This document shows positions 52,014-62,934 of a stretch of DNA of 64,000 nucleotides, piece after piece. Under the pieces are notes generated by a model that was given only the letters and a program-made list of their open reading frames with translations, made no database searches and had not been told where the DNA came from. The first letter of the stretch is position 1; every line of letters begins with the position of its first letter. The DNA is from Syncephalis fuscata (Eukaryota; Zoopagomycota; Zoopagomycetes; Zoopagales; Piptocephalidaceae): the NCBI GenBank assembly GCA_025786725.1, contig JAHLTZ010000056.1, forward strand, positions 1-64,000. Direction: 5' to 3'. The position numbers were made by a program, and so were the translations under genes.

Positions 52014-52660
52014 TTACAACGATTTGCCCATAAACTTTCTTTTTTGAAAGCTCATCCACCATTTACTCAAACTACCATCAGCATACAAATGTGCCACTAG
52101 TCGATCAGATAATTCTTGTCGGTATTGTTGTAGGTATTGTCCAAGCGTATCTATTAAATAAATAAATAAATATAATTAAATTCGTGCTTTTCAATGTATT
52201 ATCGGGTATCTACCAGCTTCTGGTCGGCCATTAGGCGCCGAGTAGACGGCGTTTAAGCTAAATGTGGCGTCGCCCGGCATAGGAAATTTACCCAAGGAAT
52301 GCGTTTGCAAAAGCTTTTGCGCATCTTGCTGTGACGGCGCCGGATTCTTGGTAGCTATTTTGCCTAGACAGTCAGAGATATAAAGAATGCCGTAGATTAA
52401 CAAACGATCGCCATCGCCTTTTATCTCAAAGTTTCGGAAAAAGCAATTGGCGCGGAATAGGTCAAGGGCCTCGTCGATAGCATCAGGAGCGTCAACATCG
52501 GCCGGTGTAGGTGCAGGTCCACGATATTTTGTTTTTAAAGGCAATAAATAGATGCCGCCAATAGAGCGCGCATCGTTGGTATTAAATGCAGAATGGTAAA
52601 CCTGACAGGTATTTAAACGTCTAGTCTGGTTATCTTATCATAATAGCGACTTACCGGCAT
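52014..52660 (-). CDS. ARC18: Arp2/3 complex subunit 3 (ARPC3, p21-Arc/Arc18)
   Basis: Three exons, 52655-52660 (only ATG CCG), 52214-52601 and 52014-52150, total 531 nt, 176 aa plus stop, in phase throughout. Diagnostic segments are VYHSAFNTNDARSIGGIYLL, PLKTKYRGPAP, AIDEALDLFRANCFFRNFEI, DRLLIYGILYISDCLGKI, YLQQYRQELSDRLV and the C-terminus KWWMSFQKRKFMGKSL. This subunit helps hold the actin-nucleating Arp2/3 complex together at sites of endocytosis and tip growth. Length agrees with the family (about 178 aa). The tiny first coding exon decides the start. Confidence 0.97.
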
Positions 52661-53570
52661 GGTGACTGTAGTCGATACAACTCGTGCTGTGTTGGTGTGC
52701 GTGGCGGTAAGCACGTTGGTAATAAAGATGATGTTGAATGAATGTGTACGGAATCTTGGTCAAGGTGTTAAAGTTGTCAAGCTAGGATGACGACGATTAT
52801 GGCAAAGGGATTGTGTCAAGTATAAAAATAGAATCAGCTCAGTTTCATTTTGGATGTTTTTACGATTGTACAGTATTTCACTCAAAGGCAGTGCAATAAC
52901 TAAAATTATCTATCGTGCTAGCGCTTCAAATCTAGTCATGACTAATTAACCTGCGGTTGGTTAGTATATAACAGCTATTTGGGAGTGTACATTCCGGCGT
53001 GTATTTTTTATCTATAAAATAGAAAGGAAATAGCTGTATTTACACCAGTGCATGCGCCTGCAGTCTTATGTTGCACAATTTTGTTTATTCATAATAAATT
53101 GAATAGTAAAGATAGTGTAAGTTTATATCTTTTGCAATAAAATAGTAAAAATTCTAAATAGCATTGTACGAAATAAACGTAATAATAGTGCCATGCCACA
53201 TTATACGGATTTAAGAAACTCCTTGTTGTGTCAATTGATCGTCAATGTCGCATGTCACCACACGATAGTTCAGTCATATGGCGAACATGCATAATTTATT
53301 GCTTAATTTAGTTTGACGTCCAAATATGTTAATAACGGCGTTGTTTAAAGGATAAACATTTTAACTGCCTGTAAAACCGACTATTGCTTTTGCTCCTTTT
53401 ACTGCATCCGTACCGCCTATTTTGCTTAATATTCCCTCCATTTACTTACTTAATTATTACTATTCGTACAGATTTTAATCATACAAAAAATATAGCTATA
53501 GATTCAGTTGTATATTGTTCGAATAGTAGTTTATTACATTGAATGATAAGCAGCTTTATACATATATATT
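52661..53570. other. Intergenic between divergent ARPC3 and 7TM genes
   Basis: About 0.9 kb holding both promoters, AT-rich, no gene seen. Confidence 0.5.
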
Positions 53571-54562
53571 ATGTCTACCTACGAAGAATGGGCCAATTAT
53601 AGTCCTATAGAGTTCTTGCAGCATAATAATGGCACTATGCAAGACATCCAGGATCGAAGTATTGGTGTATCTGGACAGCTAATGATTAATGTCCTACCAG
53701 GTACAATCTTCATTCATTGTACCTATCGTGCCGTCTTTATGACCATCAGAAATCCCAACAGAGTTGCTTCTTGGTGTTGCTTAATATTATCGCTTATTGG
53801 TGTGCTTGAATTCTGGTTCTTTCTTACAGCTGGATATATATTTGACATCTTTAGTTGTAAATCTTTATTGTGGAGCGCTATTATTAGCGTTTCTTTAGCA
53901 CCATTATTTGTTAATCTTGCTCTTTTAGAGCGTGTATATATTGTATATGCTTGTAAGCGCTGGATACTTATTGTTGGTGTTATTTTATCTTGTATATCTC
54001 CATTTGTTTTTATATATACTTTATCGAAAAAGACCGATATGTCCTATCGTCCTTTGCTGGGATGCAATGTCTTGATTCCTCCAATAGCATCATTTGCTCG
54101 TGTAATTACCGATGCACCTATCAATATTGGGTTTTCATTTGCATTTATTCTGGTTATCTACCGTCAATACAAACGATTTGGGGCTGCGTGCTGGAAAGAG
54201 CTGGCCCAAACCGGGATGATAACATCAATGCTAATTGTAGCATCCAATATTTTATGTATGCTTGCAAATGCAGCCAGCGTTCTTGGTCATTATACCGACA
54301 TGATTTACTTGGCTGACTGGTACGTACTAAATTGTTTAGTAAACAACAATTAGTGTTAACTTTTTTTAGGATTTTTACTACTTTATTGCTGGTTAATAAT
54401 ACCAGCTATTTGGAAACACTAGCTCAAAGAACAAGCGAAAGTCGTAGCCGCAATCAAAGAGATTACATGAGACAAAACTCTATGAATTCTATTAACTTTC
54501 CGACAGAGACAGCCGTTGATATATGGGCATCACGTCCAGGTGGCACTATGCTTTATCGATAA
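53571..54562 (+). CDS. Seven-transmembrane protein, possible GPCR-like receptor
   Basis: Exons 53571-54319 and 54370-54562 total 942 nt, 313 aa plus stop. Seven hydrophobic segments are visible: VSGQLMINVLPGTIFIHC, SWCCLILSLIGVLEFWFFLT, LLWSAIISVSLAPLFVNLAL, WILIVGVILSCISPFVFIYT, INIGFSFAFILVIY, MITSMLIVASNILCMLANAA and DMIYLADWIFTTLLLV. The N-terminus has an N-G-T glycosylation sequon (N39) and would be outside; the Ser/Arg-rich tail (RTSESRSRNQRD) would be cytosolic. ALLERVYIVY at the end of TM3 resembles a DRY-like position. I do not recognise a specific family; a serpentine receptor is inference from topology. Confidence 0.75.
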
Positions 54563-55339
54563 CCAAAAGTTTGTATGAAACAAAAACATATACTGTCTAG
54601 TAAATAAATTACTTTATTTTCATTATTGTATTTGGTTATATATACATATGTTGTGTTAGAAAATTCGACTTAATTAAATGCTGGAAACATAACATATTTA
54701 TAAAAATTATTGTAATATGTTGCATTCAAGAATGACAAATAACAGCGAATTCAAATGTAATTGGCAAATTATAGCCTAAAATTGTCTGTTATTTTTTAAA
54801 ACTTGGATAATTCTCAATAGATCATCCGTTCTCATTGTTTTACTACAGTAACAATGGAAATTATACGCAAATTAAGAAGAGAAAAGTTATTTTTTATTAA
54901 GTAAATTTGTGTAATTTTTATAAACTTTTGAAAGTTAATTTAAAGTATTGTGGGAAAATACCTGCATAAATATTTTCTAAAGTTACTTTCCGTAATGAAT
55001 AAAGTTATTCGTTACCTATTCATTACTTATTAAAAGTGAGAGTGGCATTATACATGCTAAAATTACTAGGATGTGTTATTCCCTTCATATAAATATGTGA
55101 CAATCTGGCCATTAGTAGGGATTATAATAATACTAATGGTAATTAGCATAGTTTGGATACACTGATGGAAGTGTGAGTATATATAAATGATGCTTGGCAG
55201 TGTGATATGAGAACATCAACTGTAGCCTGGTATTAATACAAATGCCATACTGCTGAAAACTTTTGTATGTTGTTAGCTTAATTTTGTTTTTGTAATTAGT
55301 GCTTAATTTTCTTCTAGTATACACAGATTTGTTTATAAA
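54563..55339. other. AT-rich intergenic DNA
   Basis: No coding signal; contains the promoter of the downstream acetyltransferase gene. Confidence 0.45.
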
Positions 55340-56016
55340 ATGCTTGAGCAACTTTACAGTTTTTTATACGACTCTTTATGTCGCTTTTTAAGTTGGCTAG
55401 ACGGAAATACTCACTCTAGTAAACAGCTGGAACACACTTCCAAAAAAGAGCCCAAGATCACATTTAAACTGGTTGTTGATCCTGATGATGCTTACAATCT
55501 ACAGAGAGCCTGTAAGTAATTGTATACTATGCGCGTATGTTTATCTTATGATTGTGCGTAGGTTTTCTGCCCGAAGAGTGCGACAATATAAATACTATTA
55601 GGATGTATCACAGAGAAGCGCCAGAGCTTTTTTATGGCGCATATGTTAACGGTGAAGATGGGAAAGCCGAAAAATTAATCGGGTTTTTGTGTGGAATAGT
55701 TACAACTGGCTCATATGTCACAAAAGAAATTACCGAAAAACATGAGCCACATGGAGACAACGTGTGCGTCAATATAATATGCGTCGACAAAGATTACCGC
55801 TATCAAGGTATCAGTGACGGGCTGATCTTTAAATACCGTAAACTTCTTGATAACATGAACGCTCGTCACAAAGAAGCCACTGGAAGTAAAACGAATAGAT
55901 ACAAAAATGTACTAATGGTAACGCATGCCTCACTCATTCCATACTATGAGCACTATGGATGTAAATTTGTTGGCCTCTCTAAATTAGTTATGGGTAAGCA
56001 GGATATCGAACAATAG
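55340..56016 (+). CDS. GNAT-family N-acetyltransferase, arylalkylamine/polyamine type
   Basis: Exons 55340-55511 and 55562-56016 total 627 nt, 208 aa plus stop. FLPEECDNINTIRMYHREAP followed by ELFYGAYVNGE resembles the N-terminal motifs of AANAT-like enzymes (yeast Paa1 group). LIGFLCGIVTTGSY is the central strand. VNIICVDKDYRYQGISDGLI is motif A, where the usual R/Q-x-x-G-x-G/A acetyl-CoA loop reads RYQGIS. YKNVLMVTHASLIPYYEHYG is motif B, with the characteristic Y-x-x-x-G-F/C. It should transfer acetyl from acetyl-CoA to an amine; the substrate cannot be told. The first 45 residues are an extension with a hydrophobic start. Confidence 0.85.
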
Positions 56017-56495
56017 GTATTGCATTTAATCCTGACTGTTTGTTTAGGTCCAGAGCCGTGGTATGACATGCGTCTTCTACTATAGTTTTTCTGTCTTATA
56101 AGTTTCGTGATAATGCATAAATACTCAAATAAATCATAATTTGATTTTAAATCTTGATTTCGATTTATTATTTCGTTGGATTGTTTGCTAGTTACATTAA
56201 TAATTTTAGCAATATATTTCATGATTGTAATAAATCACTGTCCATATAATAAGCAATTATTTTATAGCACTTAATACACGTTATACAAATGATTATATTT
56301 AGTTATAACTAATGTACATTATAGAATTCAATAATATTGTTGCGTATAGCTTTTATTCTTTTCAAGCTTTTGCTTATTTATCAATTGTTAACATTGCATG
56401 CTCATTTAATATAAAATATATTAATATTTATTATTTATATATCATATTCAGTAAAAAATATTATTGCAATATCCAGCTTAATAGCAATAAACTAA
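56017..56495. other. AT-rich intergenic DNA
   Basis: No gene seen. The 62-codon frame at 56312-56500 is Tyr/Ile/Asn-rich, as AT-rich DNA would give. Confidence 0.4.
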
Positions 56496-57029
56496 GGTAG
56501 AAAGACTGGATGATGAGCGTGTGCTTGTTGCAAAATTTTCCATGGGTGGCTTTAATGATTCGGCGATCGAAGTAAACAGCAAAGTGTTAAGTTTTGCAGT
56601 AATTTCAACTAATTGCGACAATCCAAATCAATTCACGGATGGTCAGAACCCCATTTGATCATACTATATTGAAACCGCCAGTGCAACACCAATCATTACT
56701 TACAATGCTGTAGCAATAATAGCTACAGAGGGACTATTTATATACAATTTAGCCGATGGTACCATTATATTTCAACCTAATATTTAAGCATTGGAGTCAA
56801 TATTAACGCTTTACAATTGGTATACTTTAGCAACTAAGTGCCAAATGCAAAACCTAATTGTCTGTACTTCTAAAAACAGATATACTAAAATAATCAGTTA
56901 ACCAACAGCAAGCAGCTTGACATTCTAAATACTGAATTATTGGCCACATTATCAGTGGAATCAAACACAACAAATGCACTTGTTATGCGTTCCAATAATG
57001 GTTATAAAATAGCTGACGTTTCGTGTTAA
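56496..57029 (+). pseudogene. Decayed protein-coding relic
   Basis: Plus-strand fragments look like protein but are separated by stops or frame changes: ERLDDERVLVAKFSMGGFND, then KVLSFAVISTNCDNPNQFTD, a stop, YYIETASATPIITYNAVAII, LFIYNLADGTIIFQPN, a stop, and after a gap KQLDILNTELLATLSVESN and ALVMRSNNGYKIADVSC. There is no start codon and no intron set that restores it. The parent family is not recognised. Confidence 0.4.
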
Positions 57030-58610
57030 TAAATACAAGTATCATTAATTATTTAAACATATCTGAAATGTTCTCTGATAAACTTTACCATATGTCGCAT
57101 TATAGAGATTCGACCATATGGCAAAAGGAATAAAAAGAACGATGTACTTTATCATTTACATTGTTTATTCCATTATTATAAAAATAGACTTTGTAGATCA
57201 TCTTATCGCTTTGGTAACATTATAAGTAGTAAAAGAGTGGTACATTTAGAAATTAAAACTGAAAAAAGAACAGGATAAAATAACGATTTTCATGAAAGAA
57301 TATGATCATATCTGTACATGCATGATGGTGCATATGCTTTTATGAGTACCCTGAACGACAATAATGCCATCCTTTTCAAACCCGCTTGTGACATGTAATT
57401 TGTAGGTTAAAAAAGCACATGAATTGTAATTATTTTCTTCCGGTCACATCCACATAACATTACGTCATTCTTATCATTACAAAACACCGTTATCAGTTAG
57501 TATGAGATAATAAGCTTTTTCAATCATCATTACGCAGACATGGTAGCACGGTTTTATACTTGATAAATTAGAATATGAATTACTAGAGCTTGGAATATTA
57601 TGAACCAAGTTTTAGGCAATATGCCAAGAATGCCAATGTTATGCTAATAATTGCAGTTTTTGGTTAGTAGGTTGGAGATCGTTTGATTGGCATTACTAAC
57701 GCTATGCTACAAATGATGTTTTGATGCTAATAAGTTTTTTGGCGTCCTATATAATACAGCTTATTTGCTAAACAACTGATAAAAACTTTTAAATGTTTGT
57801 GACATGTTCAAGTCATGACGACTTGTAACAAGGGTGGTGTGAATGATTTCATCCACCATAGGCACATTTTCTATCGATCCCATCAGGCACTCAACCCACA
57901 CGACCAAGCCTGAAAGTCACAACTTGGCAGCCGATAGTTGGCATGTCAATTAGTTACGATTCGCGTCAAGTTGTAAATGAGTCTTTAGTGATTTGCTTTG
58001 TTTTTATACTTAATCGCTATTGATAATTGTATTTGCTAATTCAACTCAGCTTCCGTAGCTTTTACGATTATTAGTGTGAACTTTTGATTTGATTATTCCT
58101 CCATTTATTGACGGGAAAATAAGAACAACAAAGATTATAAATAAAAAACGCGTATTTCACCACACATACGCTATAAATTAGATAGATATTAGCGCGTCTG
58201 CATTACTGCATATGTATGTGTGTAAGTGTTTTTGTGTATTTGCACGCGACTTGCGTGGATGGATGTTTGTTCATAGTTGTAAATGACATGTGCATTGTGT
58301 TTCACAGAATATTGATTGGAAGGACGGCGTTTAAACTTGATGGTTGAAATCCTATCACACCAATCGGAAGGCATGATAACGGTCAGGCTCGGGCTAGCCC
58401 ATCCATCTAGATCCGCATGGTCGCTATCGCCCACATTTCCCACTGGGTACTGGGTACTGGTGCTGACAAGCTGGACTATAAAACGAACTGGTTACAGGCT
58501 TTGACGCACATATTCATATCACCATTTCTATCTACAGCACATCTTCGTGATAGGCTATCTATATTATTTTATATTTTTATTGAACGACCGTCGTTTTCTA
58601 TCTTACAACC
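57030..58610. other. Intergenic region and promoter of the ammonium transporter
   Basis: The distal part is AT-rich with no gene. The last 600 bp contains four HGATAR motifs (TGATAA at 58021 and 58374, TGATAG at 58548, and the complement CTATCA at 58352), the binding consensus of fungal nitrogen GATA factors. Short frames at 58189-58701 overlap on both strands and are not called. Confidence 0.5.
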
Positions 58611-60419
58611 ATGGCTGATACACCGCCTGCAGACACCAATACCACCGCCAGCGCGATTAAAGCTGGTGATATTGCTTGGGTTCTGGTGTGTATATTTATA
58701 GACAAACAAATGACTTTTTTTAACATAATCATGTAGACTTCGACAGCACTAGTATTTATAATGTGTACCGGTCTCGGATTCTTCTACAGCGGACTTGCAA
58801 GAGCAAAGCACGCATTGTCGCTCATGTTTTTAATGATGATTTCGATTTCAGTTGTTTCAATTCAGGTGAGTAAATTGGCCGCTACTCATGTATCCATATT
58901 TATCTTTAATTGACTATTCCGTGTATAGTGGTATTTCTGGGGCTACTCATTAGCGTTCAGTGAGACTGGCACATCCGGATTTGTCGGCGATTTGAGTAAG
59001 TAATATTTTAATTGTATAAATTCACTGATTTTAACTAATTGTGGCCTTATTAGAACATATCGTTATGCGCGGTGTCGGTATGGAACCTCATCCAAATGCT
59101 AAAACCATTCCAGGCATTGTATTCTTTCTTTTCCAATGTATGTTTGCAGCCATCACTCCAGCGCTGGCTTTTGGATCCACAGCTGAGCGTATGAAGGTAA
59201 ATATATTTGCGCTGTATTACGCGCTGTATTTTACTAATTAATATTGCAGATCATGCCAGCCATTATTTTCCTTTTTGTCTGGTCTACTCTCGTATACGAT
59301 ATTATTACAAACTGGGTCTGGGGACCACACGGCTGGCTAATGAAACTCGGCGTTATGGACTATGCTGGGTAGGTAGTTTAATATGCTCAGTAGTATCGAT
59401 AGCTAATTTAAATCAATAATAGCGGTACTCCAGTGCACATTGCATCCGGTGTCGCAGCCGTGGCCTATGCCATGGTGTTGGGCAAACGTCGTGACTACAA
59501 TGACACCGACTCAACCGCACATAATGTGTCGTTTGTTTATTTGGGCACTGCTTTGCTTTGGTTTGGATGGATGGGCTTCAACGGCGGCTCTGCTCTTGCG
59601 GCCAACACACGCGGTATTCAAGCCATTGTCAATTCGCATTTGTCGGCATGCGTCGGTGGCTGCATTTGGGTTGCATTGGACTACCGACATGCCCGCAAGC
59701 TAAGCATGATTGGTTTTTGCACCGGCGCCATTGCCGGCCTGGCTACTGTAACTCCAGCTTGCGGTTTTATCTCCTCATCGTCTTCGTTGGTATTTGGCTT
59801 CTTGGGAGCCATTGTTTGCAATTTGGCGATCACCTACAAGCAGAAGTTTGGATTTGACGATGCTTTAGACGTGTTTGCAGTGCACTACATCGGTGGTCTA
59901 CTAGGCTTAATATTGACCGGTATGTTTGCACAGCAGTCGATCATGGCACTTTCCGCAGCACCGGGAGATATTGTGCCGCTAGGTGGTTGGTTAGACGGCA
60001 ACTGGATACAGGTCCCAATTCAGATGGCCGCCATTGCAGCCGTTTCCATCTGGTCATTTGTTGTAACCTATGGCATCTTGATTTTTATGGCCAAGGTTGG
60101 TCTTCGTTTACGCATGGACGAAGATGAAGTGGCTATCGGTACGGATTTGGCGCAGTTGGGTGAGACAGCTTATGGCTTTTTGCAAGCACCCGATGTTATT
60201 TCTCCTACCACAAGCCTAATGACTGGCATGGAAACCAACAAGATGGAAGAAGGAAAACTGAATAAACACGACACGTATCAAAGCGACACATTTCACCGAA
60301 ACTCGCAATATACCAACGGCCCAGCTGCATCTTGCTCGTCTAGCTCTCCAAATACTATTGGCGGAGAAGCACTAAAAAACGAGGACACTATTGTCATGCA
60401 AACAGTCGCATTTAATTAA
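58611..60419 (+). CDS. Ammonium transporter, Mep/Amt family
   Basis: Six exons (58611-58685, 58737-58865, 58929-58995, 59054-59196, 59250-59368, 59423-60419) total 1530 nt, 509 aa plus stop, all in phase. Family segments are FYSGLARAKHALS, WYFWGYSLAF, ITPALAFGSTAERMK, VYDIITNWVWGPHGW, GGTPVHIASGVAAV, FGWMGFNGGSALAAN and DVFAVHYIGGLLGLILTGMF. The two pore histidines are those of PVHIA and AVHYIGG. The C-terminal tail begins GLRLRMDEDEVAIGTDLAQLGE, the conserved regulatory helix that couples subunits, and ends in a Ser/Asn-rich stretch. It imports ammonium across the plasma membrane as a trimer. Upstream GATA sites suggest nitrogen repression, by inference. Confidence 0.97.
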
Positions 60420-61423
60420 TAGTAACTGCATAATTGGGTGATAGTTTGTCTTTAAAAATCTAATTTTATCGCTGGTAAATAAAATAAACTGTATTTTAAA
60501 TATTACTACTATCAGCAGCAACTACTTTTATGCTATTTACGCATTTGGATAACGGAGTGTAAATAATTTATATTTTTATATCTTTATTGCTGCTGTTTAT
60601 TGCCAAAATTAAAGACATTTGTCGTTTTACCAACACCACCGTTTAAATTAAATAAATACTATTAACACACGCAAATACACTGCAGCATTCTCAACGCGAC
60701 AAACAGTTGTAATAAAGCATCAATTTTTACAAATGCACACATGTAAACTTTTAAGCTGCAGCTTTAGAATAAAACAAAAATAAAAGTAATTAAATAGTAG
60801 TATGTTATTTTATTTATTGACTGAATGGTACATTAAATACACTGATTGTAAATATAGAAATAATAATGTGCATAATTTGATTAGAATCTAGTGAATTCTC
60901 CTGCAAATAAATGAACACGGGTATATTGGTATTTAGTCATACAAGCCATTGTTCATGAGAATTAGTTGATTTGCAATCTGCGAGGAATGTTGCCCACTTA
61001 TTCCAAACAATATATTAGATTCTAGGTGTATTCGTTTCAAGTTACAATAATAGACTGGCACCGTTTTTATCACAAATGATGTAGTAAACTTTAGGCGTGA
61101 AAAGTTTTAAGCTGCAATGGCAGACATTTGCCATTATGTCACTGCTAAAACAGCAATGGACTCTACCTGTATACCATTAAAATTAGAATAAAAGGCATGT
61201 GCTGTACACGAATACTCTTTTTCTTTCTTTTTATCTACCATTGTTCCACCATTTAAACATAATTTTCTGATCTTCATGCCTTTGTAGTGAATTACTAGTT
61301 ATAATTTGAAGTAACAGCAACAGCACTGTTTTATTTACCATTAATCAACAGCATCAGCCTCAGTAGAGCTGAAGTTATCTTTTTACCAATTTTTAACTAT
61401 AGCATAATATCTGACTACCAAAA
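60420..61423. other. Intergenic between ammonium and sugar transporter genes
   Basis: About 1 kb, AT-rich, no gene seen. Confidence 0.45.
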
Positions 61424-62839
61424 ATGTCGCTTACATTTTTTATCGCAGCAGCATCGGCTGCTTTATGTGGCCTATATATTGGCTACGATATAGGTGTTAT
61501 GAGCGGTGTCCTAGCAATGCCGGCATCCAAGGAATATTTTCAGTGGAAAAATGATTTTCAAAAAGGCTTTGTAGCATCAAGTTTTTTGCTGGGAGCACTT
61601 ATCAGCTCAACAACCTCAGGTCACATTGCTGACCGATTTGGAAGACGCATGTCTATCATTGCTGCATCCATCGTTTTTTTGATTGGTGGCGCCTTGCAAA
61701 CGGCAGCCACAAAATTGTCAATGTTATACGCCGGTCGGATTGTGGCTGGGCTAGCCATTGGTATCACCTATGCTGTTGTGCCTCTATATCACTCGGAGAT
61801 TTCGCCTAAAACCAAACGTGGCGCTGTTATATTTTTTAAAAATGTCGCTATTACTTTTGGTATGTTTTCGGCCTATATCATCAATTATGGTGTAAGCCAT
61901 TTGGATGGGACTATAGGTTTCCGCGTAACTTTGGCTATTCAGCTCCTACCAGCATTTTTGGTTATTATTGGCATGCTCATCTCTCCATCATCGCCACGAT
62001 GGTTGATGTACACTGGGCATGAGAAAGCTGCTCGAGAAAGCTTAGCAAAGTTTCGTAATTGGAGCGAAGATGACTTTAGACTGATTACGGAAATTGAGGA
62101 AATTAAAGAATCGTGCGAACAACAGAAAACTCTAAGTAAAACTTTTCTGATATCTATACTAAAAGGCAACATGCGCAAGCGCGTATTGCTGAGTCTTTCT
62201 ATCTCTTTACTGCAGCAGATGAGTGGAGTTAACACCATAACATATTATGCGCCTGATATTATGCGCATTTCTGAATTTACCGATAGCACAGAACAATTAT
62301 CTATGACTATTGGTAATGGCGCAACAGCTCTATTGTTTTGTATAGTAGGCGTGTTTCTTGTAGACCGTGTTGGACGCAAAGCGCTTTTTGCTTTTGGCGG
62401 AATAATGATGGGATTATCAATGCTTATACTTGCCATTCTATTGGCTCTTATTACTTCCGATAGTACTAGCCGTTCCAAAGGATACGGTGTGCTAGCCATG
62501 CAGTACGCTTTTAATGCATTCTATGCCTTTACATGGGGTCCAACACCGTGGGTCTATGTATCTGAAATTTGTCCACAACATATACGTGCAAAGGTTCTTG
62601 GTATTTCAACAACCTGCAGCTGGTTGATCAACTTTACTGTTACACAACTATCACCATATTTGATTGACGCACTAGGATGGGGAATATTTGCGATATACGC
62701 TGGCATCTGTATTCTCGGTGGCCTCTGGGAGTATTTTGTTCTTGTTGAAACAAAAAACAAGTCGTTAGAGGAGATTGGAGATTTCTTTACAAGCTCAACC
62801 ATATCCACCGAAAAAAGCTTAGAGCAGTCACACGCTTAA
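61424..62839 (+). CDS. MFS sugar transporter (SP family)
   Basis: 471 aa, single exon. Sugar-porter signatures are present: GYDIGVMSGVLAMP in TM1, DRFGRRMS after TM2, GRIVAGLAIGITYAVVPLYHSEI (TM4 region), SSPRWLMYTG, LLQQMSGVNTITYYAPDI in TM7, DRVGRKALF, WGPTPWVYVSEICP and the C-terminal ETKNKSLEEIGDFF. Twelve hydrophobic segments fit the family. Substrate is probably a hexose or polyol; sequence reading alone does not decide. The N-terminus is short, with MSLTFFIAAA leading directly into TM1. Its stop lies 95 nt from that of the next, convergent transporter. Confidence 0.95.
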   Translation: MSLTFFIAAASAALCGLYIGYDIGVMSGVLAMPASKEYFQWKNDFQKGFVASSFLLGALISSTTSGHIADRFGRRMSIIAASIVFLIGGALQTAATKLSMLYAGRIVAGLAIGITYAVVPLYHSEISPKTKRGAVIFFKNVAITFGMFSAYIINYGVSHLDGTIGFRVTLAIQLLPAFLVIIGMLISPSSPRWLMYTGHEKAARESLAKFRNWSEDDFRLITEIEEIKESCEQQKTLSKTFLISILKGNMRKRVLLSLSISLLQQMSGVNTITYYAPDIMRISEFTDSTEQLSMTIGNGATALLFCIVGVFLVDRVGRKALFAFGGIMMGLSMLILAILLALITSDSTSRSKGYGVLAMQYAFNAFYAFTWGPTPWVYVSEICPQHIRAKVLGISTTCSWLINFTVTQLSPYLIDALGWGIFAIYAGICILGGLWEYFVLVETKNKSLEEIGDFFTSSTISTEKSLEQSHA

Positions 62840-62934
62840 TTTGTATAAAATTCTGCAATGCATAGCTATTAAAACTTGGGCATTAATTAGACATTTATCC
62901 GAGCATTAATAAATAATTACAATGTTTATTTTTA

